Shown: positions 26,891 through 38,080, counted from the stretch's first letter. The stretch is 64,000 nucleotides of DNA from CAZRIE01 sp964600075 (GCA_964600075.1 CAZRIE010000010.1:9875-73874); one strand, 5' to 3'. Program-made: numbers and translations. The notes: generated by a model not told the origin, from the sequence alone.

Positions 26891-27790
26891 TTATTTTTTT
26901 CGACTTCTATTTATTTTTATCGTGGGATTCGAAGTCTTTTTTCTCTTTTTAGCTACTGAGCCTTTACCTGTTTTCAAGTATTCTTGATAACCCCTTCCTC
27001 TAAACTCGTATACCGTTTTACTACTGGGGTGGTAAAGTTCGATAGTACTGTCATTAATAACGTAGAGTTCAAAGTAATCATTGCCCATGGGATCGTAGGC
27101 AAGTGTTAAAGTTTTAAGCGTTTCATCGTTTTCTATGTCATACACCTGATAATTCCATTCCAAATTAACGGTTGATGTTCCTGGTGTATCCACAGAAGAT
27201 CGAAAGAAATCTGGAAGGAACTGTAAAAAGTTCCCATCGTCAAAATCGTTCAAAGCGCCCTCTTCACTTGTGAACGTTTTTTCCCAAGCATCGTACTCTT
27301 GAAGAAAATAATTAATGTTACCAAAGAACACAAAGTCATAATCGAAATTGTTGACGTGATATCCGTTTAAGTAGTATGAGGTATCCGAACGTCGATCATA
27401 CAGTTCGATTGTATTTCCATTGACGGCAAAAACGTTTAATAGCCAAGGGCCATCAACGTCGTGATAGATATCTACCGCGCCATTTAAGGTGCCACAACAG
27501 CCAACATCGATGCCGAGACCATTTCTATTCTTACCGATTCTGACAATATTATTGTTGGCATAGACTCTTCCGTTATCGAAAGAAATGGTAAAAGCACGCT
27601 GTAAGAACGGTACTTCACCATTGCCCTTAGTGGTATTGATATCTACGTACCACAAATCATAAGTTTGCAAAACTTGATCCGTGCTAAAGGCCGATTCCTC
27701 GATATATTCATCTTCGATGATGACCTCGTGATAACAAGAGGTCATTTATATTCCTATCAGAAGGAGTGAGAAAAGTAGTTTTGCTTTCAT
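26891..27790 (-). pseudogene. lipoprotein gene interrupted by an in-frame stop in the signal peptide
   Basis: From the ATG at 27790 the frame reads MKAKLLFSLLLIGI, a lipoprotein signal, then TAA at 27746-27748, then directly MTSCYHEVIIEDEY in the same frame. MTSC would be the lipobox. The rest (284 codons to 26891) is intact: two similar halves of beta-rich sequence (TISFDNGRVYANNNIVRIGKN; NTIELYDRRSDTSYYLNGY and STIELYHPSSKTVYEFRGRGY), with a basic tail KKRKKTSNP. Restart at the ATG after the stop would yield a cytoplasmic protein without a signal. Function unknown; related sequences in flavobacteria are often misnamed as nucleotidyltransferases. Confidence 0.75.
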
Positions 27791-27888
27791 AATTAGGGTA
27801 TTAAATTTCATATGAAGGAAGACAATCACGTGCCAATATTTATAAATTTCTGATTATCAATATTTAAGGTTTCATTTATAGAATTGCT

Positions 27889-27896
27889 TAGTTTTG
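27889..27896 (+). promoter_or_regulatory. -7 promoter box upstream of gpsA
   Basis: TAGTTTTG matches TAnnTTTG and lies 20 bp before the ATG at 27917. Confidence 0.4.
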
Positions 27897-27916
27897 CTTT
27901 CTAATTCAATTGAAGA

Positions 27917-28915
27917 ATGGACAAAATGAAGTTTGCTGTTTTAGGAGGTGGTAGCTGGGCAACCGCAATCGTAAAAATGCTCACGGAAAATCAGGACAAA
28001 GTAGGATGGTATATGCGGAATTCTGATGCCGTTTCCTATATTAAAAAGGAAAAGCACAATCCCAACTACCTTACCTCTGTAGAGTTTCAAACTGAGCAGT
28101 TACATCTGACTGACGCCATAAACGATGTCATAAATACCGCGGATGTCCTCATTTTTGCTATTCCTTCTGCTTTTTTAGAGGAGGAATTACAAAAGGTAAC
28201 GGTATCCCTCAAAGGTAGAATCATTTTTTCAGCCATCAAGGGTATTGTACCGGAAACCGGATTGATTGTGGGCGAGCATTTTCATGAGAAATATGACATA
28301 CCTTTCGAGAATATCGGTGTTATTACAGGGCCTTGTCATGCAGAAGAAGTTGCCCTTGAGCGCCTCTCTTATTTGACTATTGCCTGTGCTGACCAAGAAA
28401 AGGCAAAATTAGTCGCCATGAATCTCAGCAGCGATTATATCAAGACCAAAATATCAGATGATATCATCGGCACCGAATATGCCGCCATGCTCAAAAACAT
28501 TTATGCCCTAGCGGCAGGTATATATCACGGATTAGGCTACGGAGATAATTTTCAAAGCGTATTGATGAGCAATGCCATTCGCGAAATGAAGCGGTATATT
28601 AAGCGAGTTCATAAAATGAAGCGAAATATTAATAACTCTGCCTATTTAGGAGATTTATTAGTTACCGGATATTCCACCTTTAGCCGCAATAGAATGTTCG
28701 GCAATATGATCGGCAAGGGCTACACTGTAAAAAGTGCCCAAATGGAAATGAAAATGGTCGCCGAAGGGTATTATGCTGCTAAAAGTGCATTTGTGCAAAA
28801 AACCAAGTTTGCCAAAAAAGTACAAACTCCGATTATAGATGCTGTTTACCATGTTCTTTATGAAGGTGGGAATGCCAGTCGGGTTTTTAAGGTGTTGACG
28901 GATAAGCTGGACTGA
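27917..28915 (+). CDS. gpsA: NAD(P)H-dependent glycerol-3-phosphate dehydrogenase
   Basis: 332-residue cytoplasmic enzyme that makes sn-glycerol 3-phosphate from dihydroxyacetone phosphate for lipid synthesis. The dinucleotide-binding FAVLGGGSWATAIVKML is at the N-terminus, ITGPCHAEEVALERLSYLT and the active-site EYAAMLKNIYALAAGIYHGLGYGDNF lie in the middle and GNMIGKGYTVKSAQMEM near the end. An alternative ATG three codons in (27926) is equally plausible. It converges on glpD with a 25 bp gap. Confidence 0.95.
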   Translation: MDKMKFAVLGGGSWATAIVKMLTENQDKVGWYMRNSDAVSYIKKEKHNPNYLTSVEFQTEQLHLTDAINDVINTADVLIFAIPSAFLEEELQKVTVSLKGRIIFSAIKGIVPETGLIVGEHFHEKYDIPFENIGVITGPCHAEEVALERLSYLTIACADQEKAKLVAMNLSSDYIKTKISDDIIGTEYAAMLKNIYALAAGIYHGLGYGDNFQSVLMSNAIREMKRYIKRVHKMKRNINNSAYLGDLLVTGYSTFSRNRMFGNMIGKGYTVKSAQMEMKMVAEGYYAAKSAFVQKTKFAKKVQTPIIDAVYHVLYEGGNASRVFKVLTDKLD

Positions 28916-28940
28916 GTCGTAGTCGTAATTACGAATTAAA

Positions 28941-30608
28941 TCAAACCCGCTCCAACGAAAAATTGGAATGCTCTTCCAGTACCGCCTGTAAAGATTCCCT
29001 CCAGACAATTAACTGTGCATCATCAACTTTATAAATAGCTTTGAACTCTTCCAAAATGGGCCCCATCAAATTACGGACGCTATCTATATCAAAATAGAGC
29101 CTGCCTGTTCTTCGTATAAAGAAATCCATCGGATTTTGTACCATTTCATAATCGATACAAAAGTGCAATTCGGCTTTCGCTAGGCGAACGTACTTATCGG
29201 CATCTTTCAAAGATGTGTAAGTTTCTAGTATACTTTCGGTCTGTTTTCCGTAATTCGTGACCAAAAACCAAGCATCATATTCTGTAAAGCCATCACTTTT
29301 AATCCGCTCATAAATCTCGGTGATATACTTTTCGACATGTTTGAATTTCTTGAAGTCGTCATTGCCGCATAACGAAATTTTCTCGGTATAGCATCCTTTA
29401 AGCTTAGTGTCATCTTCTTCTTCCATTTTTTGGGCGATACGGTCAACAACACGTTCGGCCATTTTACGGTAACCTGTCAATTTGCCTCCTGCAATGCTGA
29501 TCAGGCCAGTATCAGAAGTAAAGATTTCGTCTTTTCGAGATAACTCAGAGGCCGATTTTCCTTCTTCGTGAATTAAAGGTCGTAATCCGGCCCAAGAGGA
29601 TACAATATCTTCCATCTCTAAATTAATCTTTGGAAACATATTGTTGACCGCTGAAATCAGGTAAATGGCATCCGCCAAATCGATACCCACATTGTCCTTG
29701 TCCTTGTTGAAATTGGTATCGGTCGTACCGACGTAGGTGACCTTTCCACGGGGGATGGCGAACATCATACGCCCATCGGGAACATCAAAATATACTGATT
29801 GCTTTATGGGTAGCTTTTCTTTAGGAAACACCAAATGCACCCCTTTGGTCAAATGCAATTGCTTCCCTTTTTTCGAGTTGTTCGTACTTCGGAGCTCGTC
29901 GACCCACGGCCCTGCGGCATTGATTACATATTTTGACTTAATATTGAACTCTTCCCCAGATATTCCATCCTTTACTTTAACCCCAGCGACTTTCTCATCC
30001 TCATAGATAAAATCTTCCACGGAAGCATAGTTCACAGCCTGTGCCCCGAAAACAAGACTAGTCTTTATATTCTCAATGGTCAAACGCGCATCGTCTGTCC
30101 GGTATTCGGCATAATACCCAGCACCTTTTAATATTTTCTTCGGAAGCAAAGGCTCTAATTTCATCGCTTCTTTCTTCTCCAGCATCTTGCGTTTGTCATC
30201 GCCCGTGACCTGTGCCAGAATATCATAAACTTTTAAGCCGATCGAAGTCAACCATTTACCATACGAACCATTTTCGATCAGCGGCAACAACATCTTTTCG
30301 GGAAGCACTAGATGTGGAGCTAGTTTATGCACTATCGCGCGTTCGGCCCCAACCTCCTTCACCAGCCAAAAATCAAACTGCTTTAGATATCGCAGCCCGC
30401 CATGGATGAGTTTTGTACTCTTGCTACTCGTACCCGAAGCGAAATCACCTTTTTCGACAAGGGCGACTTTCAGTCCTCGGGAAGCCGCATCGAGGGCTAT
30501 TCCACCACCTGTGATTCCACCGCCGATTACGACAAGATCGTATTCGGTTTTAGAGAGGGATTCGATGGTTTTTGTTCTATCTAGATTTGAGAATTTAATA
30601 TGTTTCAC
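28941..30608 (-). CDS. glpD: glycerol-3-phosphate dehydrogenase, FAD type
   Basis: 555-residue membrane-associated flavoenzyme that oxidises glycerol 3-phosphate to dihydroxyacetone phosphate. The FAD-binding motif DLVVIGGGITGGGIALDAASRG is near residue 25, followed by KGDFASGTSSKSTKLIHGGLRYL; the C-terminal domain is complete. The start codon is GTG at 30608. It lies downstream of glpK on the same strand, 112 bp apart, consistent with glycerol catabolism. A short palindrome (30629-30649) sits in the gap. Confidence 0.95.
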   Translation of the reverse strand: MKHIKFSNLDRTKTIESLSKTEYDLVVIGGGITGGGIALDAASRGLKVALVEKGDFASGTSSKSTKLIHGGLRYLKQFDFWLVKEVGAERAIVHKLAPHLVLPEKMLLPLIENGSYGKWLTSIGLKVYDILAQVTGDDKRKMLEKKEAMKLEPLLPKKILKGAGYYAEYRTDDARLTIENIKTSLVFGAQAVNYASVEDFIYEDEKVAGVKVKDGISGEEFNIKSKYVINAAGPWVDELRSTNNSKKGKQLHLTKGVHLVFPKEKLPIKQSVYFDVPDGRMMFAIPRGKVTYVGTTDTNFNKDKDNVGIDLADAIYLISAVNNMFPKINLEMEDIVSSWAGLRPLIHEEGKSASELSRKDEIFTSDTGLISIAGGKLTGYRKMAERVVDRIAQKMEEEDDTKLKGCYTEKISLCGNDDFKKFKHVEKYITEIYERIKSDGFTEYDAWFLVTNYGKQTESILETYTSLKDADKYVRLAKAELHFCIDYEMVQNPMDFFIRRTGRLYFDIDSVRNLMGPILEEFKAIYKVDDAQLIVWRESLQAVLEEHSNFSLERV

Positions 30609-30628
30609 GAATAGCTTATTTTATTTTT

Positions 30629-30649
30629 CTTTCCCGCGAAGGCGAGAAA
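30629..30649. repeat. TTTCCCGCGAAGGCGAGAAA palindrome
   Basis: Imperfect hairpin of the TTCCCGCGAAGGCGGGAA class between glpK and glpD. A cleaner copy lies at 57888-57907. Confidence 0.5.
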
Positions 30650-30720
30650 ACTATCTTCTAAATTTCTTACTACATTCCGAAAGACTCCCTAAGGTTTTGC
30701 ATTCCTCACAAAGAAGTTAT

Positions 30721-32244
<1,524 letters not shown>

Positions 32245-32278
32245 TTATAAAATTGGATTTTGCACTGGTTTCTGTTGG

Positions 32279-32725
32279 TTAATCGGAAACTATGTTAAGC
32301 TGGTCTTTTCTGATTTCTATAGCTACTATTTGACCATATTCTAAGCCAATTATTTTTGGAAGTATTAGTTCAACTATATTCGGTTTTTGAACATGATCTT
32401 CCTTGGTTTCGGGATCGGGCATATATATCAATCCTTCATAGGTTTGATTCTTATAGTATAGTGAAACATCAAAAAAGTAAAAATTCTCTGGAGGTATGTG
32501 GTCCGACCAATCTATGTTCTTAAAAAAATGTTTAGGTTTCTTTATTTCATAGGTATTAGGTGATATATCTAAATTGATGGTACCCAAGAAATAATTACTT
32601 AAATCAAGACCTCGTTCTAAAAAAAACTCAAATTGTTGCTTTAGGGTTCCTTCGGGATATCGCTCATCTTTTAGTTTCCCTGACGCAACACCATGACCAA
32701 CCTTTATTTCGCCCTTAACTTTCAT
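32279..32725 (-). CDS. 148-aa protein, possible RibK (DUF120)-like fold
   Basis: Not securely recognised. GEIKVGHGVASGKL, YPEGTLKQQFEFFLERG, YFLGTINLDISP (near 45-58) and PNIVELILPKIIGLEYGQIVAIEI (near 118-140) resemble in order the segments of the CTP-dependent riboflavin kinase fold (GxGxGxxxV, GTLNV, ILEIIAP...LxLxDGDxVxVE). This is inference by eye. It lies between the MFS porter and glpK on the same strand, so it may belong to the glycerol or sugar cluster. Confidence 0.6.
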   Translation of the reverse strand: MKVKGEIKVGHGVASGKLKDERYPEGTLKQQFEFFLERGLDLSNYFLGTINLDISPNTYEIKKPKHFFKNIDWSDHIPPENFYFFDVSLYYKNQTYEGLIYMPDPETKEDHVQKPNIVELILPKIIGLEYGQIVAIEIRKDQLNIVSD

Positions 32726-32797
32726 ATTTTTTTTGATTTTTCCTATTTAATCGGTTCGTTCTTAAATGCCGGAAACGTATTGCCTTAATTTAATAAT

Positions 32798-34111
32798 TTA
32801 TGTTGTTTCTGAAAGTTTTTTACTTAAATTTTCCAAAACTACCCCTTTGGTCTCAGGCATCTTAAAATGTACCCAGGCCAATTGTAATATCATCATCCCC
32901 GTAAAGAAAGCAAAGACCATCCCTGGCCCCACCGTTGAGAAAAGAAATGGTATAAAGGAAGGAATAGCAGCAGCTAGTACCCAATGTACAGTTGATCCAA
33001 AAGCTTGGCCGGAAGCACGAAGATGATTGGGAAAAAGTTCTGATATAAACACCCATATGACCGTACCTTGACCCATGGCATGTGCACCTACAAAAGCAAA
33101 AAAGGACACCACAACGTATTTACCGTCCCACTCTAAAAGGAATGCCGAAGTAACCAATGCCAAGGAAATAATATAGCCGAAAGAACCTATGTACATGAGA
33201 TGTTTTCTTCCCAAACGATCTATTAAAAATACACCTACTAATGTAAAAACAAGATTGAAGAGGCCAATACCTACGGTACTCAGCAAGGCAGTACTTGTTC
33301 CGAGACCAGCTTCTTCAAGTATTCTTGGGGCATAGTACCAAAAGGCATTAATACCAGAAAATTGATTGAAAAAGGCAATAAAGAAAGCAAGTAGCAACGG
33401 TCCGCGATATTTTCGAAAAAATATATTCTCTTTGACTACAGGAGACTCGTTGGTCATTCTATGAATCAGATTATTAATATCATTATCAGGTTCCGTTAAT
33501 CTAAGTACTTCAATGGCCTCTTCCGTTCTCCCTTTGGTTATTAGCCAACGTGGACTTTTAGGAACTCTTAGTATCAGCAATACGTATATGAAGGCGGGTA
33601 AAGCTTCAACACCAATCATCCAGCGCCATGCATTCTCACCAATATCACTTAACAGATAATTTGATATAAATGCGATGAGCACTCCAAAGACAATACTAAA
33701 TTGGTACATGGCCACCAAGCGTCCACGATTTTTGGCCGGTGCGATTTCGGAGATATACGCAGGTGCTGCAATAGTAGAAGCTCCGACACCCAATCCTCCA
33801 ATAAATCTAAAGAATGCAAAAGAATAAGGGTCATTTACCATTGAAGAACCAATGGCAGAAACAAAATAAAATACGCCGATCCAAATTAAGGTTTTCTTTC
33901 TTCCGAGTGCGTTTGTAGGAATACCACCAAAAATAGCACCTACAACGGTACCCCACAGGGCCATTGCCATTACTACGGTACCGTGAAAGACATCTGAGGA
34001 GACCCATAGCGTCTGTAACGTTTTATCCGCACCTGAGATAACGATAGTATCAAAGCCGAACAAAAATCCAGCCAAAGCGACGGTAAACGACCATCCTAAA
34101 ATTTTGTTCAT
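32798..34111 (-). CDS. MFS sugar-porter family transporter
   Basis: 437-residue inner-membrane transporter with twelve predicted helices. Sugar-porter signatures: FFRFIGGLGVGASTIAAPAYISEIAPAKNRGRLVAMYQ near 100-135, RVPKSPRWLITKGR near 205, and the C-terminal half HAMGQGTVIWVFISELFPNHLRASGQA. It is the first gene of the run leading into glpK and glpD and no GlpF-type facilitator is seen, so it may import glycerol, another polyol or a sugar. Substrate is unknown. Confidence 0.92.
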   Translation of the reverse strand: MNKILGWSFTVALAGFLFGFDTIVISGADKTLQTLWVSSDVFHGTVVMAMALWGTVVGAIFGGIPTNALGRKKTLIWIGVFYFVSAIGSSMVNDPYSFAFFRFIGGLGVGASTIAAPAYISEIAPAKNRGRLVAMYQFSIVFGVLIAFISNYLLSDIGENAWRWMIGVEALPAFIYVLLILRVPKSPRWLITKGRTEEAIEVLRLTEPDNDINNLIHRMTNESPVVKENIFFRKYRGPLLLAFFIAFFNQFSGINAFWYYAPRILEEAGLGTSTALLSTVGIGLFNLVFTLVGVFLIDRLGRKHLMYIGSFGYIISLALVTSAFLLEWDGKYVVVSFFAFVGAHAMGQGTVIWVFISELFPNHLRASGQAFGSTVHWVLAAAIPSFIPFLFSTVGPGMVFAFFTGMMILQLAWVHFKMPETKGVVLENLSKKLSETT

Positions 34112-34227
34112 TTTAAATAGTGCACGTTTTTAGAGTCAAGATCGTTCGTTCCGATAATGATATCCGTGTGTGTTTTTATCAAACTGTTAAAAATAGGACT
34201 TAAATTTTCGAATTCAAAACAAGAAAA

Positions 34228-36612
34228 CTACTTTATCGTTATTGTAACGGAAACTTCATTTCCAAGAGCGTCAATAGAAGTAATCTTATGCTTTCCTTGA
34301 GAAGGGACTACCCCAATTTCATGGAAGTTTTGTGTCTGTTTTAAAAATGTCTCATCTAAATACCAGTACACCTTGGTCTCTGGTTTGACATGTGCAAGTT
34401 TGAGTACTACCTCATTAGTCTTACCTTCAAAATTCTTGGTCAAGCCAATCAGGCTTCCATTTTTGGGGTAAATAAATTCCATAGGAGAGGTGTTCGTACT
34501 TTGGCAATCTTGTCGAAAGGGTGGCAATATCTTATAAGAAGGATGGGTACGTTTATAATAAAACTCCATTAAAGGCGGCAATGCAAACCAAGATTCTGAA
34601 ACAGCAATCGATAAGTCAGCGCAAGAAGAATTGACCCGGAATTGTCTTCGCGGGTCTAAGTGAACTGTCTGGTGAAATGAACAGGACTTGACATAATTTT
34701 GCTTATTTGGGATAGAAATCGTTTTGGCCGGACAAATATCCGTGGCTAAAAATCCGCTTTCAGAACAAACTTCTATTTTGGTGAACTCATCCAGCGGTTC
34801 TTGAAACCAGTTACTTCTTGGAAGCACATCAAAAACGTCAAAAAGTATTGGCGCCGCACTTGAAACTCCCGTTACGTTTGGTCGTCCTTCACCATCGGCA
34901 TTTCCCACCCAGATGCCGACCACATGGTCTGTCGTTACCCCAATAGCCCAGGCATCTTTATTACCGAAACTTGTTCCGGTCTTCCACCCGATTTCTTTAC
35001 TACTATCGAAGAATTGCCATGATTCATCGCCTTCCGGTCGATTTACCTCCTTCATGGCCTCAAAAGTGAGGTAAATGCTGCCAGCATCGAAAACGGTCTT
35101 TTCGGTCGACTTTTGCCCAAAATCAACTGCTTGGTCGGTTTCAAGAACCAAATCCATGAATTCCTTTTCAAAATATTCGCTTGAAGTGACGCTAAAATGG
35201 TTCACGGTCGAAGCTAGATTCGCATAGGTTTTACATAAATCCCAAAGATTGCTTTCGGCACCGCCCAAGATTAGTGTGAGTCCGTAATGGTCAGCGGATT
35301 TGTTGATTCCCCCAAGTTGAAAATTATCGAGTTGATCTCTGAATTTTTCCAATCCATACTGTTGTAACAGCCGAACAGCGGGAATGTTCAGCGAACGGGC
35401 CAACGCTTTTTTAGCCTCCACAGCACCACTATAGTCCTCATTAAAATTTTCTGGGGTATAGCCCGAAATTTGCGTTGGCACGTCAGGAACTAGCATATCG
35501 GGCAGCAGTTCACCTGCATCTAACATGGCCGCATAAAGCAACGGTTTGATGACGCTTCCTGTACTTCGGTTCGCCTGTACCATATCGACATCTTTTTGAT
35601 GCGCTACCGTGGTCTGGGTGTTGCCAACATACGCAAGCACTTCTCGCGTTTTGACATCTAATACGATTGCGGCAGCATTATGTACTTGGTTCTGTTTCAG
35701 GTTTTGATAATGCTTTTGTACGATAGAATTTACATTACGTTGCAGGTTTTCGTCCAAAGTGGTCTTGAAACGTTTTCCCTTATTCTTTTTTGCCATGAAC
35801 TGTACTAAATGGGGTGCAATTTTCGGCAAGGGATATGGCTTCTGAGGCAATTCTTCCAACAAGGAAAGCTTGTAAGTCGTGCTATCTATAATTTCTTCCC
35901 CGAACAGTTTTTTGAGAAGGCAATTGCGCTTGGCCAACAATTTTTCCTGATTCTTGCCCGGATAAATCAGACTTGGTGCATTTGGAAGTACTGCCAACGT
36001 TGCCGATTCAGCCCAAGAAAGCTGATGTGCTTGTAGGCCAAAATACCGCCAAGCAGCGACATCCAATCCAACGACATTTCCACCAAAGGGCGCATGGCTA
36101 GCATATAATTCCAGAATGTCTTCTTTAGAATCCCGTACTTCAAGCCGCGTGGCCATTATAAGTTCAATGAACTTTTCGAAGTAGGAACGTTTTTTTCCAT
36201 TTCTGGATAGCCGTATGACCTGTTGTGTTATAGTGCTCCCACCTCGAATCGTTTTACCTGCAGAAATATTCGCCCCAAAGGCCTTCAACATCGAAATCGG
36301 ATTGAATCCGGGATGTTGCAGAAAATATGCATCCTCGAACTGTAAAAGACAGGTTTTGAATTTATTCGGTACGCTATCTACCTTAGGAAATCGCCATTGC
36401 CCGTCACCGGCGATCATTGCTCCGAGTAAAGTGCCTTCTTTACTTTCTACGACGGTTGCGGTAGGTTCATCAAATAGGTTTTTTGGTAAGCAGAAGTAGT
36501 AGACTATAAAAAGGGCTGCTAATAGGATTAGCTTTTTAGAAAGTCTTCCCCTTGTCCCTCCTCTGGAGGGGGATGGTTTACGTTTTCCAAAAATTCTTTG
36601 TATTAGATTCAA
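34228..36612 (-). CDS. pbpC: penicillin-binding protein 1C (GT51 plus transpeptidase)
   Basis: 794-residue bifunctional cell-wall enzyme. TM helix about 27-45; glycosyltransferase-51 domain about 55-230 with EDAYFLQHPGF and GGSTITQQVIRLS; transpeptidase about 300-590 with STGSVIKP (nucleophile Ser) and KTGTSFGNKDAWAIG; then the BiPBP_C domain (about 700-794). The only start consistent with the reading frame is TTG at 36612, as an in-frame TGA lies two codons upstream. Residues about 12-23 (KPSPSRGGTRGR) are encoded by an intergenic-type palindrome, an in-frame insertion. An alpha-2-macroglobulin gene, the usual partner of PBP1C, lies 4.4 kb away on the same strand. Confidence 0.93.
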   Translation of the reverse strand: MNLIQRIFGKRKPSPSRGGTRGRLSKKLILLAALFIVYYFCLPKNLFDEPTATVVESKEGTLLGAMIAGDGQWRFPKVDSVPNKFKTCLLQFEDAYFLQHPGFNPISMLKAFGANISAGKTIRGGSTITQQVIRLSRNGKKRSYFEKFIELIMATRLEVRDSKEDILELYASHAPFGGNVVGLDVAAWRYFGLQAHQLSWAESATLAVLPNAPSLIYPGKNQEKLLAKRNCLLKKLFGEEIIDSTTYKLSLLEELPQKPYPLPKIAPHLVQFMAKKNKGKRFKTTLDENLQRNVNSIVQKHYQNLKQNQVHNAAAIVLDVKTREVLAYVGNTQTTVAHQKDVDMVQANRSTGSVIKPLLYAAMLDAGELLPDMLVPDVPTQISGYTPENFNEDYSGAVEAKKALARSLNIPAVRLLQQYGLEKFRDQLDNFQLGGINKSADHYGLTLILGGAESNLWDLCKTYANLASTVNHFSVTSSEYFEKEFMDLVLETDQAVDFGQKSTEKTVFDAGSIYLTFEAMKEVNRPEGDESWQFFDSSKEIGWKTGTSFGNKDAWAIGVTTDHVVGIWVGNADGEGRPNVTGVSSAAPILFDVFDVLPRSNWFQEPLDEFTKIEVCSESGFLATDICPAKTISIPNKQNYVKSCSFHQTVHLDPRRQFRVNSSCADLSIAVSESWFALPPLMEFYYKRTHPSYKILPPFRQDCQSTNTSPMEFIYPKNGSLIGLTKNFEGKTNEVVLKLAHVKPETKVYWYLDETFLKQTQNFHEIGVVPSQGKHKITSIDALGNEVSVTITIK
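36549..36575. repeat. CCCTCC/GGAGGG palindrome inside pbpC
   Basis: CCCCTTGTCCCTCCTCTGGAGGGGGAT has the CCCTCC-TCT-GGAGGG core and CAAGGGG arm of common flavobacterial intergenic palindromes. It lies in frame in the first 25 codons of pbpC. Confidence 0.6.
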
Positions 36613-36682
36613 AACTCACAACTTCCTACATTTTTAAACGATAAAAAGACTGGGATGTTTTGATTATTTTCCATTGAAAATA

Positions 36683-36991
36683 TTACTTCGCAAAATCATA
36701 CTCCCTTTCCACCAAACAAATTCGAACTTTATACCATTTATACCAATCTTTGATGCCCTTTTGTTGGGCGAAAAGGTGGTCGGTGTTTACTTTCCAATTG
36801 GCGATAGCTTCCAAACTCTTCCAATAGCTGACCGTTATTCCAATTTCTTCTTGGGCGCTTTCTATACCCAAATAGCCGAGCTGTTGTTTGGCTAAATTTT
36901 CCATTTGCCTTGCCATCTCGACATAACCGTTGTTGCCCTCGGTCCGTGTCGAGGTGAAGATTACAGCGTAATAGGGCGGTTTGATTATCAT
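36683..36991 (-). CDS. antibiotic biosynthesis monooxygenase (ABM)-like protein
   Basis: 102-residue ferredoxin-like dimeric protein. YYAVIFTSTRTEGNNGYVEMARQMENLAKQQLGYLGIES and IGITVSYWKSLEAIANWKVNTDHLFAQQKGI match the ABM heme-degrading/quinone monooxygenase-like family. Specific role unknown. It lies between pbpC and a conserved hypothetical gene on the same strand, with a repeat cluster upstream. Confidence 0.88.
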   Translation of the reverse strand: MIIKPPYYAVIFTSTRTEGNNGYVEMARQMENLAKQQLGYLGIESAQEEIGITVSYWKSLEAIANWKVNTDHLFAQQKGIKDWYKWYKVRICLVEREYDFAK

Positions 36992-36999
36992 TTTTTTTT

Positions 37000-37087
37000 C
37001 ATTGCGAGCCCTTTTTCAGGCCGTGGCAATCCCTTTAAACTTTCGCGATGTCATGCTAAAGATTCCCGCGCTACGCTTGGAATAACG
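37000..37087. repeat. cluster of two degenerate intergenic palindromes
   Basis: ATTGCGAGCC ... GGCCGTGGCAAT forms one hairpin (37001-37030) and GTCATGCTAAAGATTCC ... GGAATAAC another (37050-37086). Both are forms of the CATTGCGAGG...GCAATC and CGCGCTACGCTTGGAATGAC elements common in flavobacteria. Confidence 0.55.
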
Positions 37088-37444
37088 TTACATGATATAC
37101 TCTTTCTCCAAAAAATATCCCACAATAGCCTCTTTCATCAATACCGATTGTTCCCCTGCTTTTAAAGGTGGCAATTCTTCTTTGACGGTATAGTGCGGCC
37201 ATCCTTCTTCATCGAAAAAATCGAACTCGTAATAACCGTACGGCTCCAACAAACGACAAATGGCGATATGCATTAAATCAAGCTTATCGTCTTTCTTATA
37301 TTTTCTATGGTATTGGCCCAGCTCTTGAACACCGACCAAATAAATGATGGCATCGATTTCCAATCGGTCACCATCGGCAAATTGGGAGGAGAGTTTCTCT
37401 ACCAGCGCTACCCAATGTTCTTTTAATTGTAGGTCTCTTGACAT
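37088..37444 (-). CDS. conserved hypothetical protein, 118 aa
   Basis: Not recognised by function. Mostly helical, soluble and acidic, with QELGQYHRKYKKDDKLDLMHIAICRLLEPYGYYEF in the middle and EDEEGWPHYTV-type (FDEEGWPHYTVKEELPPL) sequence near the C-terminus. Coding character is good and the start ATG is unambiguous. The last base of its stop lies next to the repeat cluster at 37000-37087. Confidence 0.7.
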   Translation of the reverse strand: MSRDLQLKEHWVALVEKLSSQFADGDRLEIDAIIYLVGVQELGQYHRKYKKDDKLDLMHIAICRLLEPYGYYEFDFFDEEGWPHYTVKEELPPLKAGEQSVLMKEAIVGYFLEKEYIM

Positions 37445-37537
37445 TTTATTTTTTATTTACCCTTATCTAGCGGAGAAGCTTTTACTAATCGTCAAAGGTA
37501 CAAATCAAAATACTACTTTTGTGGCAAGACATCTGTT

Positions 37538-38068
37538 ATGAGCTTCTTAGATATCATTTTGGGATTATTACTTGTTTGGGGACTTTGGAAAGGCCTTAAA
37601 AACGGACTTTTGGTGGAAATAGCTTCGATTATCGCCCTAATTGCTGGTATTTACGGAGCAATCAACTTTTCATATTATGCTGGAGATTATCTCTCACAAA
37701 ATATGGAATGGGACGAACGCTATATTAACATAGCTGCCTTTGTCCTCACTTTTATCGCTATCGTGTTTATCGTTCATATTGCTGGAAAACTCCTGACCAA
37801 GATCGCTAATTTCGCCATGTTGGGGCTGCTCAATAAAATAGCTGGGGGTATCTTCGGAGTGGTCAAAGTATCCATTATACTGGGGGCGCTTTTGGTGTTT
37901 TTTGAACGAGTGAACGATTCGGCAGGTATGGTCAAAAATGAAACGATGGAAAGTTCGGTACTCTATGAACCTATTAAAGAAATCGGGGCGTTTGTCTTCA
38001 GTACAGTCCTTAAAGAAAAGGAAGAAACTATGTCCAAGCCGAAAGAAGCTAGTGATTTAAGAGCTTAG
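37538..38068 (+). CDS. CvpA-family membrane protein
   Basis: 176-residue inner-membrane protein with four predicted helices. FLDIILGLLLVWGLWKGLKNGLLVEIASIIALIAGIYGAINF and LLNKIAGGIFGVVKVSIILGALLVFFE are typical of CvpA (colicin V production / membrane proteins). Some members affect membrane integrity; role here is unknown. It converges on the hydroxyproline genes with a 12 bp gap. Confidence 0.9.
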   Translation: MSFLDIILGLLLVWGLWKGLKNGLLVEIASIIALIAGIYGAINFSYYAGDYLSQNMEWDERYINIAAFVLTFIAIVFIVHIAGKLLTKIANFAMLGLLNKIAGGIFGVVKVSIILGALLVFFERVNDSAGMVKNETMESSVLYEPIKEIGAFVFSTVLKEKEETMSKPKEASDLRA

Positions 38069-38080
38069 ATCTAGACTGGC

